Below, in pieces: positions 1-7,678 of a stretch of 35,605 nt of DNA. The notes under the pieces were generated by a model that worked only from the letters and a program-made list of their open reading frames with translations, searched no databases and had not been told where the DNA came from. Origin of the DNA: Chrysochromulina tobinii. Taxonomy: Eukaryota > Haptophyta > Prymnesiales > Chrysochromulinaceae. The translations under genes were made by a program, and so were the position numbers. The stretch's first letter is position 1. Every line of letters begins with the position of its first letter. The DNA lies in contig JWZX01001991.1 of NCBI GenBank assembly GCA_001275005.1, positions 1-35,605 of the forward strand, read 5' to 3'.

Positions 1-274
1 AGGGACCGGGGTTTCGCGCCGTCACCAGGCTGCTTGTGTAGCTGTGATGAATCGCAATTCTACGTTTCAACGCGCGACCAGGTTTACGGAGGACTACGTG
101 TGTTGAATTTGTGTGTACTGTTAATATTTGAACTCACGGCGACATGTGAACCTTACGAGCTTGTTAAATTAAAACTGGCACGCATCCACCTTCCACGCAC
201 AACGGTTTCGGATATTGCTACACGTATACCTGGTATTAGATCTGAAGAATATACTTCACCACATCACCAGTCGT

Positions 275-1969
275 TCACTCGAAGTCGGAGTGCGCGGTCT
301 CGAAGTCGGACTGCGAGGACGCGGAGGAGCCGTCTGACGAGCCCTCCTCGTCACCGCTCGAGTAGATGATGCCGTACAGCCCGGGCGCTTCCTCGTCCAC
401 GAGGCCATACAGGCCGAGTGCCTCGTTCGGCTCGTCGGGATCGTCCGCTCGGGACGGCGCTCGTCGGCTTTCCCTTGGTAATAAGGTCGGCAGTGCGGTC
501 GTCAATGCGGCCCCAGTATCCATAGCGGAGTTCAAAGTGGGCACGTTCGGACGGCGGCTCCTCCAGCCGAGCGCTTCGGCCAGGGAGCGGCGGCGCGAGC
601 CGACCAGTCGCGCGGTCGCCACGAGGCTCTCCACTTCAGACACGGTCGGCTGGGCGTGCGAAGCAGCCAACGAGGTCCTCCTCTGGTTACTCTTGGTCGC
701 CTGCTCAAGCTTGGCGCGGGCGGACGCTACCGCCTCGAGCAGCTTGGTCGCCGACTGCGCGTCTTCACACCGGCACGTGTAACGGACGACCGGTGCGGTG
801 CACTCGAGCTCCAGCGCCGTGTTGAGCGCCAGCAGCTGCGACGCCTCCGCGCCCATGCTCGACACGGCGCCTGTGCTGGACACGTGGTGCGTGCTGCTCG
901 GCCGTTTTTCGGCCACACCACGCGCGCGCGCGTTGGGCCCATATCCATATTTGGCAACGCGCGCTGGCTCGAGCGTGAGCGATCGCAACGGCAGCACAGC
1001 CTTGAGCGCGAGCGTCGTATTGAGCGTCGGCCCACCACTCGAGAGCACGCGCCGTCGCGGGCGCTTCAGGCGGGCGACCACGAGGCCATCGGAGAGCAAC
1101 GCGAGCCGATAGAGCTTACGCCGCGCGACGCGCGACGGCTTCGACATCTTGACCTCAACCTCGAGCAGTAGCGATCGAGAGGGGGCCAGTAGCAGCGGGA
1201 GCTTGCCTCCAAGCTCATGGTAAAGCGCGATCAGTCGCGCCCCGTCGGCGGCGTGCTTAATCTTGTTGTTCACCTCCTCGTTCACGCGGCGCACCGCTGC
1301 GGCCGCCGCCTCGAGCTCCGGCCTTGGCCCTGCGCGTGCAGGCAGCACGCGCAGCAGCGACTCGAAGAAAAGCGGATACTTGCAGATGCGCTGGACCGGT
1401 CGGATGAGCAGCGAGTCGAGCCGCTCGCCGCGGGCGCCTTCGAGCTCGGCGAGGGCAGGCGTGCTCGCGCGCGCGTTCTTCACGCGTGAGAGCACCAGGG
1501 CATACCCGCTGCAGTACGAAGAGTAGATGCGCAAAAAGGGCGTCAGCGTCGTGAAGGCGCGCGAGACCGCCCAGACGTCAGCGATGCCCGCATGCTCGAG
1601 CCGCTGCAGCAGCTCCTGGTGCACGCCGCGCAGCGAGCACGCCGCCGTCAGAAGCTCCTCGCCCGAAGACGCATCGATCACGGGCCGGAGAAGCGGCACG
1701 AACGCCGTCACGAGCGCATCCAGCGCGGCCACGTACGAACGCTCCGTCTCGAGCACCTCGCGCAGGATCTTGGTTATCTCCGCGCGTGCCGCGTCGCCTA
1801 TCGGATCGGTATCAGAGGGGCCAGCGGCTTTTCCGGGCGGTGGCTGCTCACTCTCGACCGCCGCTCCATCCACAGCGGATGTAAGTGGCTCCGTGAGCTG
1901 TCCGTCGGCCGCAGCTCGGCCGCGGCCGAAGAGGCCCGGGCAGATGAAGCTGCAGCACATGGTGGCCAT
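275..1969 (-). CDS. RhoGEF (Dbl-homology) protein with PH-like C-terminal domain
   Basis: About 564 aa. Residues ~62-250 form a Dbl-homology domain. Its first conserved region reads ILREVLETERSYVAALDAL, and its third reads LLIRPVQRICKYPLFFESLL (around residue 190), the diagnostic GEF surface. By family it would load GTP on Rho/Rac-type GTPases at membranes. A basic, beta-rich stretch (~270-430) follows where Dbl proteins carry a PH domain. It is interrupted by a Ser/Thr-rich loop, so the PH call is inferred. The N-terminus has MATMCCSFICPG, and its adjacent cysteines could be acylated. The tail is acidic and repeats SDFE. The reading frame stays open upstream to 2371, but that stretch overlaps the divergent gene and looks non-coding, so I start at the Met at 1969. 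No intron is visible. Confidence 0.8.
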   Translation of the reverse strand: MATMCCSFICPGLFGRGRAAADGQLTEPLTSAVDGAAVESEQPPPGKAAGPSDTDPIGDAARAEITKILREVLETERSYVAALDALVTAFVPLLRPVIDASSGEELLTAACSLRGVHQELLQRLEHAGIADVWAVSRAFTTLTPFLRIYSSYCSGYALVLSRVKNARASTPALAELEGARGERLDSLLIRPVQRICKYPLFFESLLRVLPARAGPRPELEAAAAAVRRVNEEVNNKIKHAADGARLIALYHELGGKLPLLLAPSRSLLLEVEVKMSKPSRVARRKLYRLALLSDGLVVARLKRPRRRVLSSGGPTLNTTLALKAVLPLRSLTLEPARVAKYGYGPNARARGVAEKRPSSTHHVSSTGAVSSMGAEASQLLALNTALELECTAPVVRYTCRCEDAQSATKLLEAVASARAKLEQATKSNQRRTSLAASHAQPTVSEVESLVATARLVGSRRRSLAEALGWRSRRPNVPTLNSAMDTGAALTTALPTLLPRESRRAPSRADDPDEPNEALGLYGLVDEEAPGLYGIIYSSGDEEGSSDGSSASSQSDFETAHSDFE

Positions 1970-2185
1970 CGTGTTGCTGCTTTCAGTCGTCTGTGAGTGT
2001 GCGCAGGTCCGGCAACACGGAGTAAGTAGACACAAGGTTGGACTTTGCGGACTCCATTTATCAGGGGTTTCGTCTGTGCGTACACGTTCCTTCACAGTGA
2101 CGTTGCCGTACTTTGAGGCATCCGGGACTCTGGCCGGTAGGTTGTCTACCGAAGTTCCGCCATTTGGCGCGAGAGAACCTCCGCA
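1970..2185. promoter_or_regulatory. Divergent intergenic promoter region
   Basis: These 216 bp separate the start codons of two head-to-head genes, the RhoGEF on the minus strand and the membrane protein on the plus strand, so both promoters must lie here or overlap the genes. I see no clear TATA box or initiator. This is inferred only from gene orientation. Confidence 0.35.
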
Positions 2186-3040
2186 ATGTCGACCACCGAC
2201 AAGTCCTTCAGTCCGCTCAAGGTGCTCGGCGCGACCGAGGATGAGGTGCACATCGAGCGCGCCTTCATCCTGTGCTCGAGCGCCAAAGAGAGGTCGTCCA
2301 CTGATAAGAGAGCCTTTGTTGAGTTCAGCATCGACACCGAGGAGGAGCTGGCGGCACTCGCAATCGCTCAAAACCCAAAGGTGGAGCGCGTGCTTGGTAT
2401 GAAGACCAATCCCCCACTCAACTGGCTCAATTTCGCATCGGACAAATCCAAAGACGACGCCATCAAGTCTAGCCGCGTGCTGCGCACCAAGGCGCTCAAG
2501 ACGCTCGGCGCCACAATAGACGACATCCGGATCGAGAAGGCGCTTCTCGTCCTCGGCGAGGCGACCGGGCGCGAGGTGCCCGCGGGCAAGCTGCCGCGGG
2601 CCCGGCCGCCGACGTGGGCCGCGCCGCCGCGCACAGCCGAGGCGGTGTCGGGCGTCTCGGTCTTCTTGCTCGCTGTCCTGCCGTGGGGCGTGCTCGCGCC
2701 GCTCAACATCCTCAAGCTACAGCTCAACAAGGTAAGTCCCGGCGCGCACCTATGGGTGCCAAGCGAGACTGAGCAGTGTCAGGCCGCGTGCGGCATCGCG
2801 CGCATGTGGGCCACTCTCTTCTGGTCCATGCAGTTTGCAAATGCGTGCGCGTGCCTCTACCTTCACTACAACCGAGAGCGCGGGCTCGCTCTGCTCGGCG
2901 CGTCGCACAAGATTTGCGTGGGCGCCATCCTGCTCAAGGCGTACCTGGGCGGGGTCATCTACTGGCCCATCGGCCTTGCCGGCTGTGCGGTCGAATGGGT
3001 CTTTGCGGCACTCTTTCTGCGTGAGCTGCGACTCCCTTGA
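2186..3040 (+). CDS. Uncharacterised multi-pass membrane protein with a duplicated N-terminal motif
   Basis: 284 aa if unspliced. I do not recognise the family. The N-terminal soluble part contains one motif twice: LKVLGATEDEVHIERAF near residue 11 and LKTLGATIDDIRIEKAL near residue 111, each followed by small/hydrophobic residues. After residue ~150 come hydrophobic segments: one around SVFLLAVLPWGVLAPLNIL, one around MWATLFWSMQFANACACLYL, and one or two more in the C-terminal 60 residues. It is therefore probably an integral membrane protein with three or four spans. A consensus 5' splice site (GTAAGT at 2732) sits between the first and second span. Splicing to the AG at 2776 or 2782 would remove 15 or 17 codons without changing frame. 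The Met at 2186 is the first ATG, and the first motif copy follows closely. Confidence 0.6.
   Translation: MSTTDKSFSPLKVLGATEDEVHIERAFILCSSAKERSSTDKRAFVEFSIDTEEELAALAIAQNPKVERVLGMKTNPPLNWLNFASDKSKDDAIKSSRVLRTKALKTLGATIDDIRIEKALLVLGEATGREVPAGKLPRARPPTWAAPPRTAEAVSGVSVFLLAVLPWGVLAPLNILKLQLNKVSPGAHLWVPSETEQCQAACGIARMWATLFWSMQFANACACLYLHYNRERGLALLGASHKICVGAILLKAYLGGVIYWPIGLAGCAVEWVFAALFLRELRLP
2732..2782 (+). other. Possible in-frame mini-intron (45 or 51 nt)
   Basis: GTAAGT at 2732 directly follows AAG, giving a consensus eukaryotic donor in phase 0. Acceptor AGs lie at 2775-2776 (GAGCAG) and 2781-2782 (GTCAG). Both lengths are multiples of three and contain no stop, so retained and spliced forms would both encode protein. 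It removes a short polar stretch between two membrane segments. No pyrimidine tract is evident, and RNA evidence is absent. Confidence 0.4.
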
Positions 3041-3078
3041 GAGAGACCTCAATGCGCGCCGCCGCTGCGCGTGACGTG

Positions 3079-3211
3079 AGCGATCCGTCCCATCAAAATT
3101 GACGAACCCTGAGACTGGAGCAGCGATCCGTCCCATCAGAAGTGACGAACCCTTAGACTGGAGCAGCGATCCGTCCCATAAGAAGTGACGAACCCTTAGA
3201 GCTGAGACTGG
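3079..3211. repeat. 43-bp tandem repeat, three copies
   Basis: Units begin at 3079, 3122 and 3165 with AGCGATCCGTCCCAT and each carries TGACGAACCCT. Copies differ by a few substitutions, and the third is followed by a partial unit with an insertion. It is intergenic, just after the membrane protein stop codon at 3040. The period is not a multiple of three. Confidence 0.85.
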
Positions 3212-3540
3212 CGCGCCACAGCTCAGGGCCCCCGCCACCGACGGCACGTTCACGTAGCACGGCTTCTCGTCTCGTCGCGCTCGGCGCACAACGTCAGCCA
3301 AATAGGGCGCACATCAGGCAGTCAGGCCCGCGGCCCTGCGGCCTCTGCTCGTCGGCCCGGTGATAAGCAACGCGAGATTTGACCTTTTGACGCGGTGAGG
3401 CGGTGACGGATCGTTCTCCGCACAATTTTGTATACGTTTTCACTTTAATTACAACTTTCTTGGTAGTAGTAGAGTGACACATCGGCCGCTCTTCCAGCGG
3501 CCATCCGTAGGGTCTTCCTACACACGCGCGCACGGCCCCA
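3212..3540. other. Intergenic stretch with no gene seen
   Basis: It lies between the 43-bp repeat and the 3' UTR of the peroxiredoxin gene. An AT-richer patch covers 3420-3465. I find no recognisable coding frame, RNA gene or long repeat. Confidence 0.5.
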
Positions 3541-3605
3541 GTATTATCAGCTCTCAGCAAGCGGGCTCCCCGTGCGGGGCGATTTCCGCTCGAAGCTTCA
3601 TTTCG
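3541..3605 (-). ncRNA. Candidate SECIS element (form 2) in the peroxiredoxin 3' UTR
   Basis: Read on the minus strand, it starts about 73 nt after the peroxiredoxin stop codon. ATGA (3601-3598) is followed by a 12-nt stem strand made of AGCTT and CGAGCGG. Next come AAA (apical loop) and a mini-helix of CCCC closed over GCAC by GGGG. The returning strand has CCGCTTG, a 4-nt bulge CTGA, and GAGCT, followed directly by GATAA. CGAGCGG pairs with CCGCTTG and AGCTT with GAGCT, which places ATGA opposite TGAT, the tandem G.A pairs of the eukaryotic SECIS core. AAA plus an extra mini-helix is the form-2 layout. The 4-nt bulge is unusual. I folded this by hand only. Confidence 0.6.
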
Positions 3606-3674
3606 GCGAGCGCGAATGTGCGGAACGACCCGGATTTGGCCGCTAACGTTGTCTACTGAGCGTGGACCTCACGC

Positions 3675-4283
3675 TCACTTGAGACCCTTGATCGCGGCGA
3701 GCACGCCAGCGGCCGAGGAGTTGGCATTGGCGCCAGGGGCGTCACCGGAGGGGTCAGCGCCATCGTCCGGCGTGCCGCTGACGGCGACGTGCTTGATCAC
3801 GCCGTTGTCCACGTACAGCGCGAAGCGCTTCGAGCGCACTCCGCCCAGGGCCTTCATCGTGCCCGCCGCCTTCATCTCGAGGTCCAGCGCTTTCGTCAGG
3901 GCACCCGTCGTATCAGCGAAGAACGAGATGTTGGTGCCGGCAATCTTCTGGTCCTTGGCCCAAGCCTCCATGACGGCTGCATCGTTGACGCAGTAGACGA
4001 GGACCTCGTCGATGCCTGCATTACGGACGTCATCACGTGCCTTCTTGTAGCCAGGCACCTGGTCCTTGGATCAGGTTGGCGTGAAGGCGCCGGGCAACCC
4101 AACGATGATCACCTTCTTCATGGCGATCTTGTCGGCGAGGTTGAAGGGCGTGGGAGGCCACGAGGCCTTTTCCACTTCCACGGAAGGGAACTTGCTGCCG
4201 ACGGCAATCGCCATCGTGCGCGCATGGCGCTCCGCAAGCGGGCGACCCGCACCGACGACGCGACGCAGTGACATCATAATCAT
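3675..4283 (-). CDS. PRDX5: Type-II peroxiredoxin (PRDX5-like) selenoprotein with Sec at the peroxidatic position
   Basis: 202 aa when the internal TGA at 4073-4071 is read through (U71). The two parts are in the same frame on each side of it. Around it the protein reads LPGAFTPT, then TGA, then SKDQVPGY. This fits the peroxiredoxin signature PxxxTxxC with the TGA exactly at the peroxidatic Cys. Downstream come VNDAAVMEAWAKD, FFADTTGALTKALDL and RSKRFALYVDNGVIKHVAV, all in Prx5 order. Prx5 enzymes reduce H2O2, organic peroxides and peroxynitrite using thioredoxin or GSH. The C-terminal resolving Cys of human PRDX5 is absent. The only downstream Cys is in VYCVND, so a one-Sec mechanism is likely. 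The N-terminus (MIMMSLRRVVGAGRPLAERH) is basic and Ser/Arg-rich, as in a mitochondrial presequence. A SECIS candidate in the 3' UTR supports Sec insertion over a pseudogene. Confidence 0.85.
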
Positions 4284-4686
4284 AACAAGGACCTGTGAAT
4301 GTGAATGCGCATCTATTCGCTGTCGGACCCCCCTGGCTCGTGCGCTCCCTGGGTCGCTCCGGAGGCGATCTCCAAAACCGCGAAACCCGCCCCCCGGTTC
4401 GACGCGTACAGTCGTCTGCGCCGGGGGCCCTCTTGGGTGTAGCTACGTGGTAGGATTCCTATCCGGATACGGCGTACACGCGTCGCGGGGACACGACGAA
4501 TCGATACTTGTAGTACGACCTAACACCCATAATTTACAATTCGATTTTATAATGGTCGTTATCCCGGGTTCATCTCTACATCGTCTGTTTCGTCTCTTTC
4601 TGACAAATTATCTACTTCTTACCCCCTCAGGAGAGTACTCAGGAGTGAACAAGCGGCCGTATCGGGTCCTGCTGACTATACAAGTT
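4284..4686. other. Intergenic region upstream of the Sec-peroxiredoxin
   Basis: 403 bp between the 3' end of the GTPase gene and the start of the peroxiredoxin, both on the minus strand. It must hold the terminator region of the first and the promoter of the second. It contains an AT-rich stretch (about 4515-4560, including TTTATAATGG on the plus strand). No coding frame is convincing. Confidence 0.4.
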
Positions 4687-7110
4687 TTACGCGCTGGTCT
4701 TGATCAGCACCGAGCGCAGCTTGCTCGTGCTCACGCCCTTTCTGCTCGCCGTCTTATGCTCCGATTTCGAGCCGTCGGCGATGGTCACGATGGCCCTCGA
4801 GAGGGCCGGCTGCTGCTTTGATGCCGCGTTGAGTGACGAGGACGGCTCACTCGAGAGCTTCTTTGGTGCCGAGGACGGCTCACTCGAGAGCTTCTTCGGT
4901 GCCGAGGACGGGTCCGGAGGCGCCTGCAGTGGCGGCGGGCTGCCGACTTTTCTGCGCGCGGCCAGCCGCACGCAGTCGAGCGGATTGAAGGGCTGGTTCT
5001 GGCTGTTGGCGCCGTCGATGGCTGCGCTCGCGCCCGCGGTGGGAGGCTCGCCGAGCGGGTTGCCGAGCTTCAGCTGGCTCACTCCTTCCTCCCAGGCCTT
5101 CTTAATGTCGAACGTACGTAGGCTGTCGCCCGTCTGCTTCGCCCAGAGCTCGAGAGAAAAGGCCCATGGCTTACCGGTACCTCCCATCGCGGCCTTCTGA
5201 AAGTCATCGCCCTGAATCCCCTCGAGGACCTCGTTGTAGTTGACACTTCCCGACCTGTCCTTGTCGAGCTTGTCGAAGAGAGCGTCCATTTGAGCCTCGG
5301 TCACTTGCGAGCTTGGCTCAAGTGACTTGAGCGCCTTGCGGAACTCGGCCGCATCGAGCTTGCCGGAGCCGTCCTCGTCCCACGTCTCGAAGACCTTCTT
5401 GAAGCCGTCTTTGGCCAAGCCTCCGAACCACTTTGCAAAGTTCTGCTCGCTCTCGCCGTGGTCCGGCTCGGGAGGTACCCTCGGTGTACTGGGCGGTAAG
5501 TGCATGCCCAGATTCTCCTTGAGCCGCTGCGCACAGCGTGCCACTGTGCGGAATACATGCTCTGCATGCTGCCACGCCTGGCGGGGATCGCCTCCGAAGG
5601 AGGTCTCCAGGTACGGCATGCGTCCGCCACAGGTGAGCATCCACTCGCGCACGTCCTCCTCGAACACTTGCCGCGGGCGCATCACGTCGACCTCTGCCTT
5701 GTTGCCCACGAGCACGAACGGGAAATTCTTTGGAGTTCGGCCCGTTAGCCGTGAGAACTCATGCAGCCAGCCACCGACCTCGCTCAGCGCGCGGAAGGAG
5801 CGCATCGACTTGACATCAAAGACGAGCAGCACGACATGAGCCTGCTTATAGAAGACCATCGAGAGGGCTTTATAGCGCGGGTTGCCCGCGGTATCAAGCA
5901 GTAGAAGCGGTAGCGGGTGGCTACCCGGGACAGTGACGCTCACCTCGTGGCACGTGGTGCCCATCGTCGGCCAATACGGCGCCTTGCTCTCGTATCCAGC
6001 ACGCTCCTCCAGCCCATCAGCGAGGTCGCGACTGAAACGAGGCGCGAGAGGTCCGCGAGACGTGCGCGTGCTGCGCGTGCTGCGCCCATGCATCGAGTCG
6101 CCGATGCCGGCGATGCCGCCGGCGCCGCCGGTAAGGCCGGCGAACATGCTTCCGCCGTGAAGGCTGATGCCGGCGACATCGCCGGCAAGGCTCCCGACGA
6201 TGCCGCCGAGCAGCCCGCCTGCCTGCGGTGGCCCTTTGCAGAAGGCCTCGATGAGAGTCGTCTTCCCCGCTCCGCTCGAGCCGAGCACCACGACTCGCTG
6301 GCGCTTGAGTGGTTCCCCATCGAGTCCAATCTCTCGCGGCAGGAAGGCCTGAAGCTCGCGCAGCATCGCCATCTCGTCCGCCTTCGCGTACGTACGAAGG
6401 AACGCGCGCACCCAGCACGAGCGGGGCATTCGCGAGAAGTGAGGCTGCACGATCGGAAGCTCGCTCACCGGCTTCGTCAAGTGCCATCGCAAGCGCCACG
6501 TCTCATCTTGGGCGTCGGGCGGCTTGCCGGGCGCGGTCGCGAGCGAGACGCGCAGAAAAAATGCTGGCCACTCGGTCTCCGGCCAGTCCAGCCACTTACA
6601 CAGCAGCGACGTCGAGTAGACCTCAAGGACCGTTGCACGGAACCAGCGGCCACGCCAGCACAAGGTACACAACTTGCCTGTGCGCGTCAGGATGCGCTTG
6701 ATCATGCCCGTCGAAAGCACGGCCTGCTCGGCGATGATGAGGTCCTCGAGGCTCACGAACGCGGGGTCCTTGAACACCGTGTCGCGCTCAAGCGGCTGCG
6801 GCGAGTAGTAGGCGACCAACTCGTTGCCAGAGTTGATGCTGTAGCGGTCGATGGCCATCATGTCGCGGAGCGGCACGCCGCGGAACTCGAGCTCGATCTC
6901 CTCAGCCTTTGGAACTACCTTGCTGCGAAGGTTACCCGTATCCTGCAGCAGGCGCAGCGCAATCTCAATCTTGACCTTCAGCACGAACACCATGTCGGAG
7001 TGGTCCACCGTCAGCGGCAGCAGCGGGCCCTCAAGCCCACGATCGAGCTTGACGCGCAGACGCACCGAGGTGTCAGCCACTGAGAAGGCGCTGCGCAGGC
7101 GTCGCTGCAT
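4687..7110 (-). CDS. Ubiquitin-like / Tudor-like / Ras-like GTPase / EF-hand multidomain protein
   Basis: 807 aa in one exon. Residues ~15-103 look like a ubiquitin fold, ending EIELEFRGVPLRDMMAIDRY then SGNELVAYYS. Residues ~140-200 contain CWRGRWFRATVLEV and CKWLDWPETEWP, resembling a Tudor or chromo-barrel module. A small-GTPase domain follows: P-loop GSSGAGKTT (~277), a long Gly-rich insertion where switch I should be, G3 DTAGNPRY (~405), G4 VGNKAEVD (~468), and ETS for G5. Two canonical EF-hand loops, DEDGSGKLDAAE (~577) and DKDRSGSVNYNE (~615), would bind Ca2+. The C-terminus is Ser/Pro/Lys-rich with PSSAPKKLSSE repeated. The G3 motif lacks the usual catalytic Gln (Asn instead), so GTP hydrolysis may be slow. 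This parallels Miro/Rab-EF-hand proteins in logic but not in order. The function is unknown. Confidence 0.8.
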   Translation of the reverse strand: MQRRLRSAFSVADTSVRLRVKLDRGLEGPLLPLTVDHSDMVFVLKVKIEIALRLLQDTGNLRSKVVPKAEEIELEFRGVPLRDMMAIDRYSINSGNELVAYYSPQPLERDTVFKDPAFVSLEDLIIAEQAVLSTGMIKRILTRTGKLCTLCWRGRWFRATVLEVYSTSLLCKWLDWPETEWPAFFLRVSLATAPGKPPDAQDETWRLRWHLTKPVSELPIVQPHFSRMPRSCWVRAFLRTYAKADEMAMLRELQAFLPREIGLDGEPLKRQRVVVLGSSGAGKTTLIEAFCKGPPQAGGLLGGIVGSLAGDVAGISLHGGSMFAGLTGGAGGIAGIGDSMHGRSTRSTRTSRGPLAPRFSRDLADGLEERAGYESKAPYWPTMGTTCHEVSVTVPGSHPLPLLLLDTAGNPRYKALSMVFYKQAHVVLLVFDVKSMRSFRALSEVGGWLHEFSRLTGRTPKNFPFVLVGNKAEVDVMRPRQVFEEDVREWMLTCGGRMPYLETSFGGDPRQAWQHAEHVFRTVARCAQRLKENLGMHLPPSTPRVPPEPDHGESEQNFAKWFGGLAKDGFKKVFETWDEDGSGKLDAAEFRKALKSLEPSSQVTEAQMDALFDKLDKDRSGSVNYNEVLEGIQGDDFQKAAMGGTGKPWAFSLELWAKQTGDSLRTFDIKKAWEEGVSQLKLGNPLGEPPTAGASAAIDGANSQNQPFNPLDCVRLAARRKVGSPPPLQAPPDPSSAPKKLSSEPSSAPKKLSSEPSSSLNAASKQQPALSRAIVTIADGSKSEHKTASRKGVSTSKLRSVLIKTSA

Positions 7111-7678
7111 GGGTCAACGACCACGCGGTGGATCGGCGACGCAGAAGTGAGTGGACGGGATCGCGTTCAATATTCGAGAAATTCGCGAACGTTGGATTTC
7201 CATTAAAAGCAAGTTTATACATGTAACGCCCGTGACCCTCTTCGTGCCCCTCTGGGCTCCGTCCTGGTCCTCGCAGGCCTCGCTCCGCATGTCGCTCCGC
7301 CAGTATCCTCTGAGACGTCGCCCAATGACGTCGCCTCTCCCCGGGGGCTGGGCAACACCTGCGTGCGGGCGCCTCTTGTCGCTGTCCTTCGTGCCCCCTA
7401 GGTGCATTAGGGGGTTGGTATGGTGCGGGCGTGTGCCCCTTAACCTAAACGAACATGCACCGGTGGGCTCGCCGTTCCGCCGTCTACTTCCGTGCAGGGA
7501 CTTAAAGATCCTCACTTACGGCTTTATCTCATGTCTGCGCTGTTTCGCACACATGTTTATGACATGATTCATGCAGATGGAGTAGAGCGAACAGACTGTC
7601 CGTTGGCGTGTCTCGAAGCGCGTTGATCTCGACGAACCCCCCAGCCGCGGACTGGGTGATTCACGGGGCGGCGTCTGT
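7111..7678. other. Intergenic region between the GTPase and SOD genes
   Basis: 568 bp upstream of the GTPase start and downstream of the SOD stop. A plus-strand frame is open across 7151-7567, but its translation has no domain, repeat or codon bias like its neighbours, so I do not call it. GC is somewhat lower at 7180-7230. Confidence 0.4.

Noticed and set aside
1970-2371. N-terminal extension of the RhoGEF up to 2371
   Set aside because: It overlaps the opposing membrane-protein gene, lacks domain content and would leave no room for either promoter.
3675-4283. Peroxiredoxin as a pseudogene with a nonsense mutation
   Set aside because: The only lesion is a TGA at the exact catalytic Cys, conservation continues on both sides, and a SECIS-like structure lies in the 3' UTR. 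A random nonsense mutation at this codon is much less likely.
7151-7567. Plus-strand open frame of about 138 codons between the GTPase and SOD genes
   Set aside because: It has no recognisable domain, and it overlaps the promoter/3' UTR space of two strong minus-strand genes.
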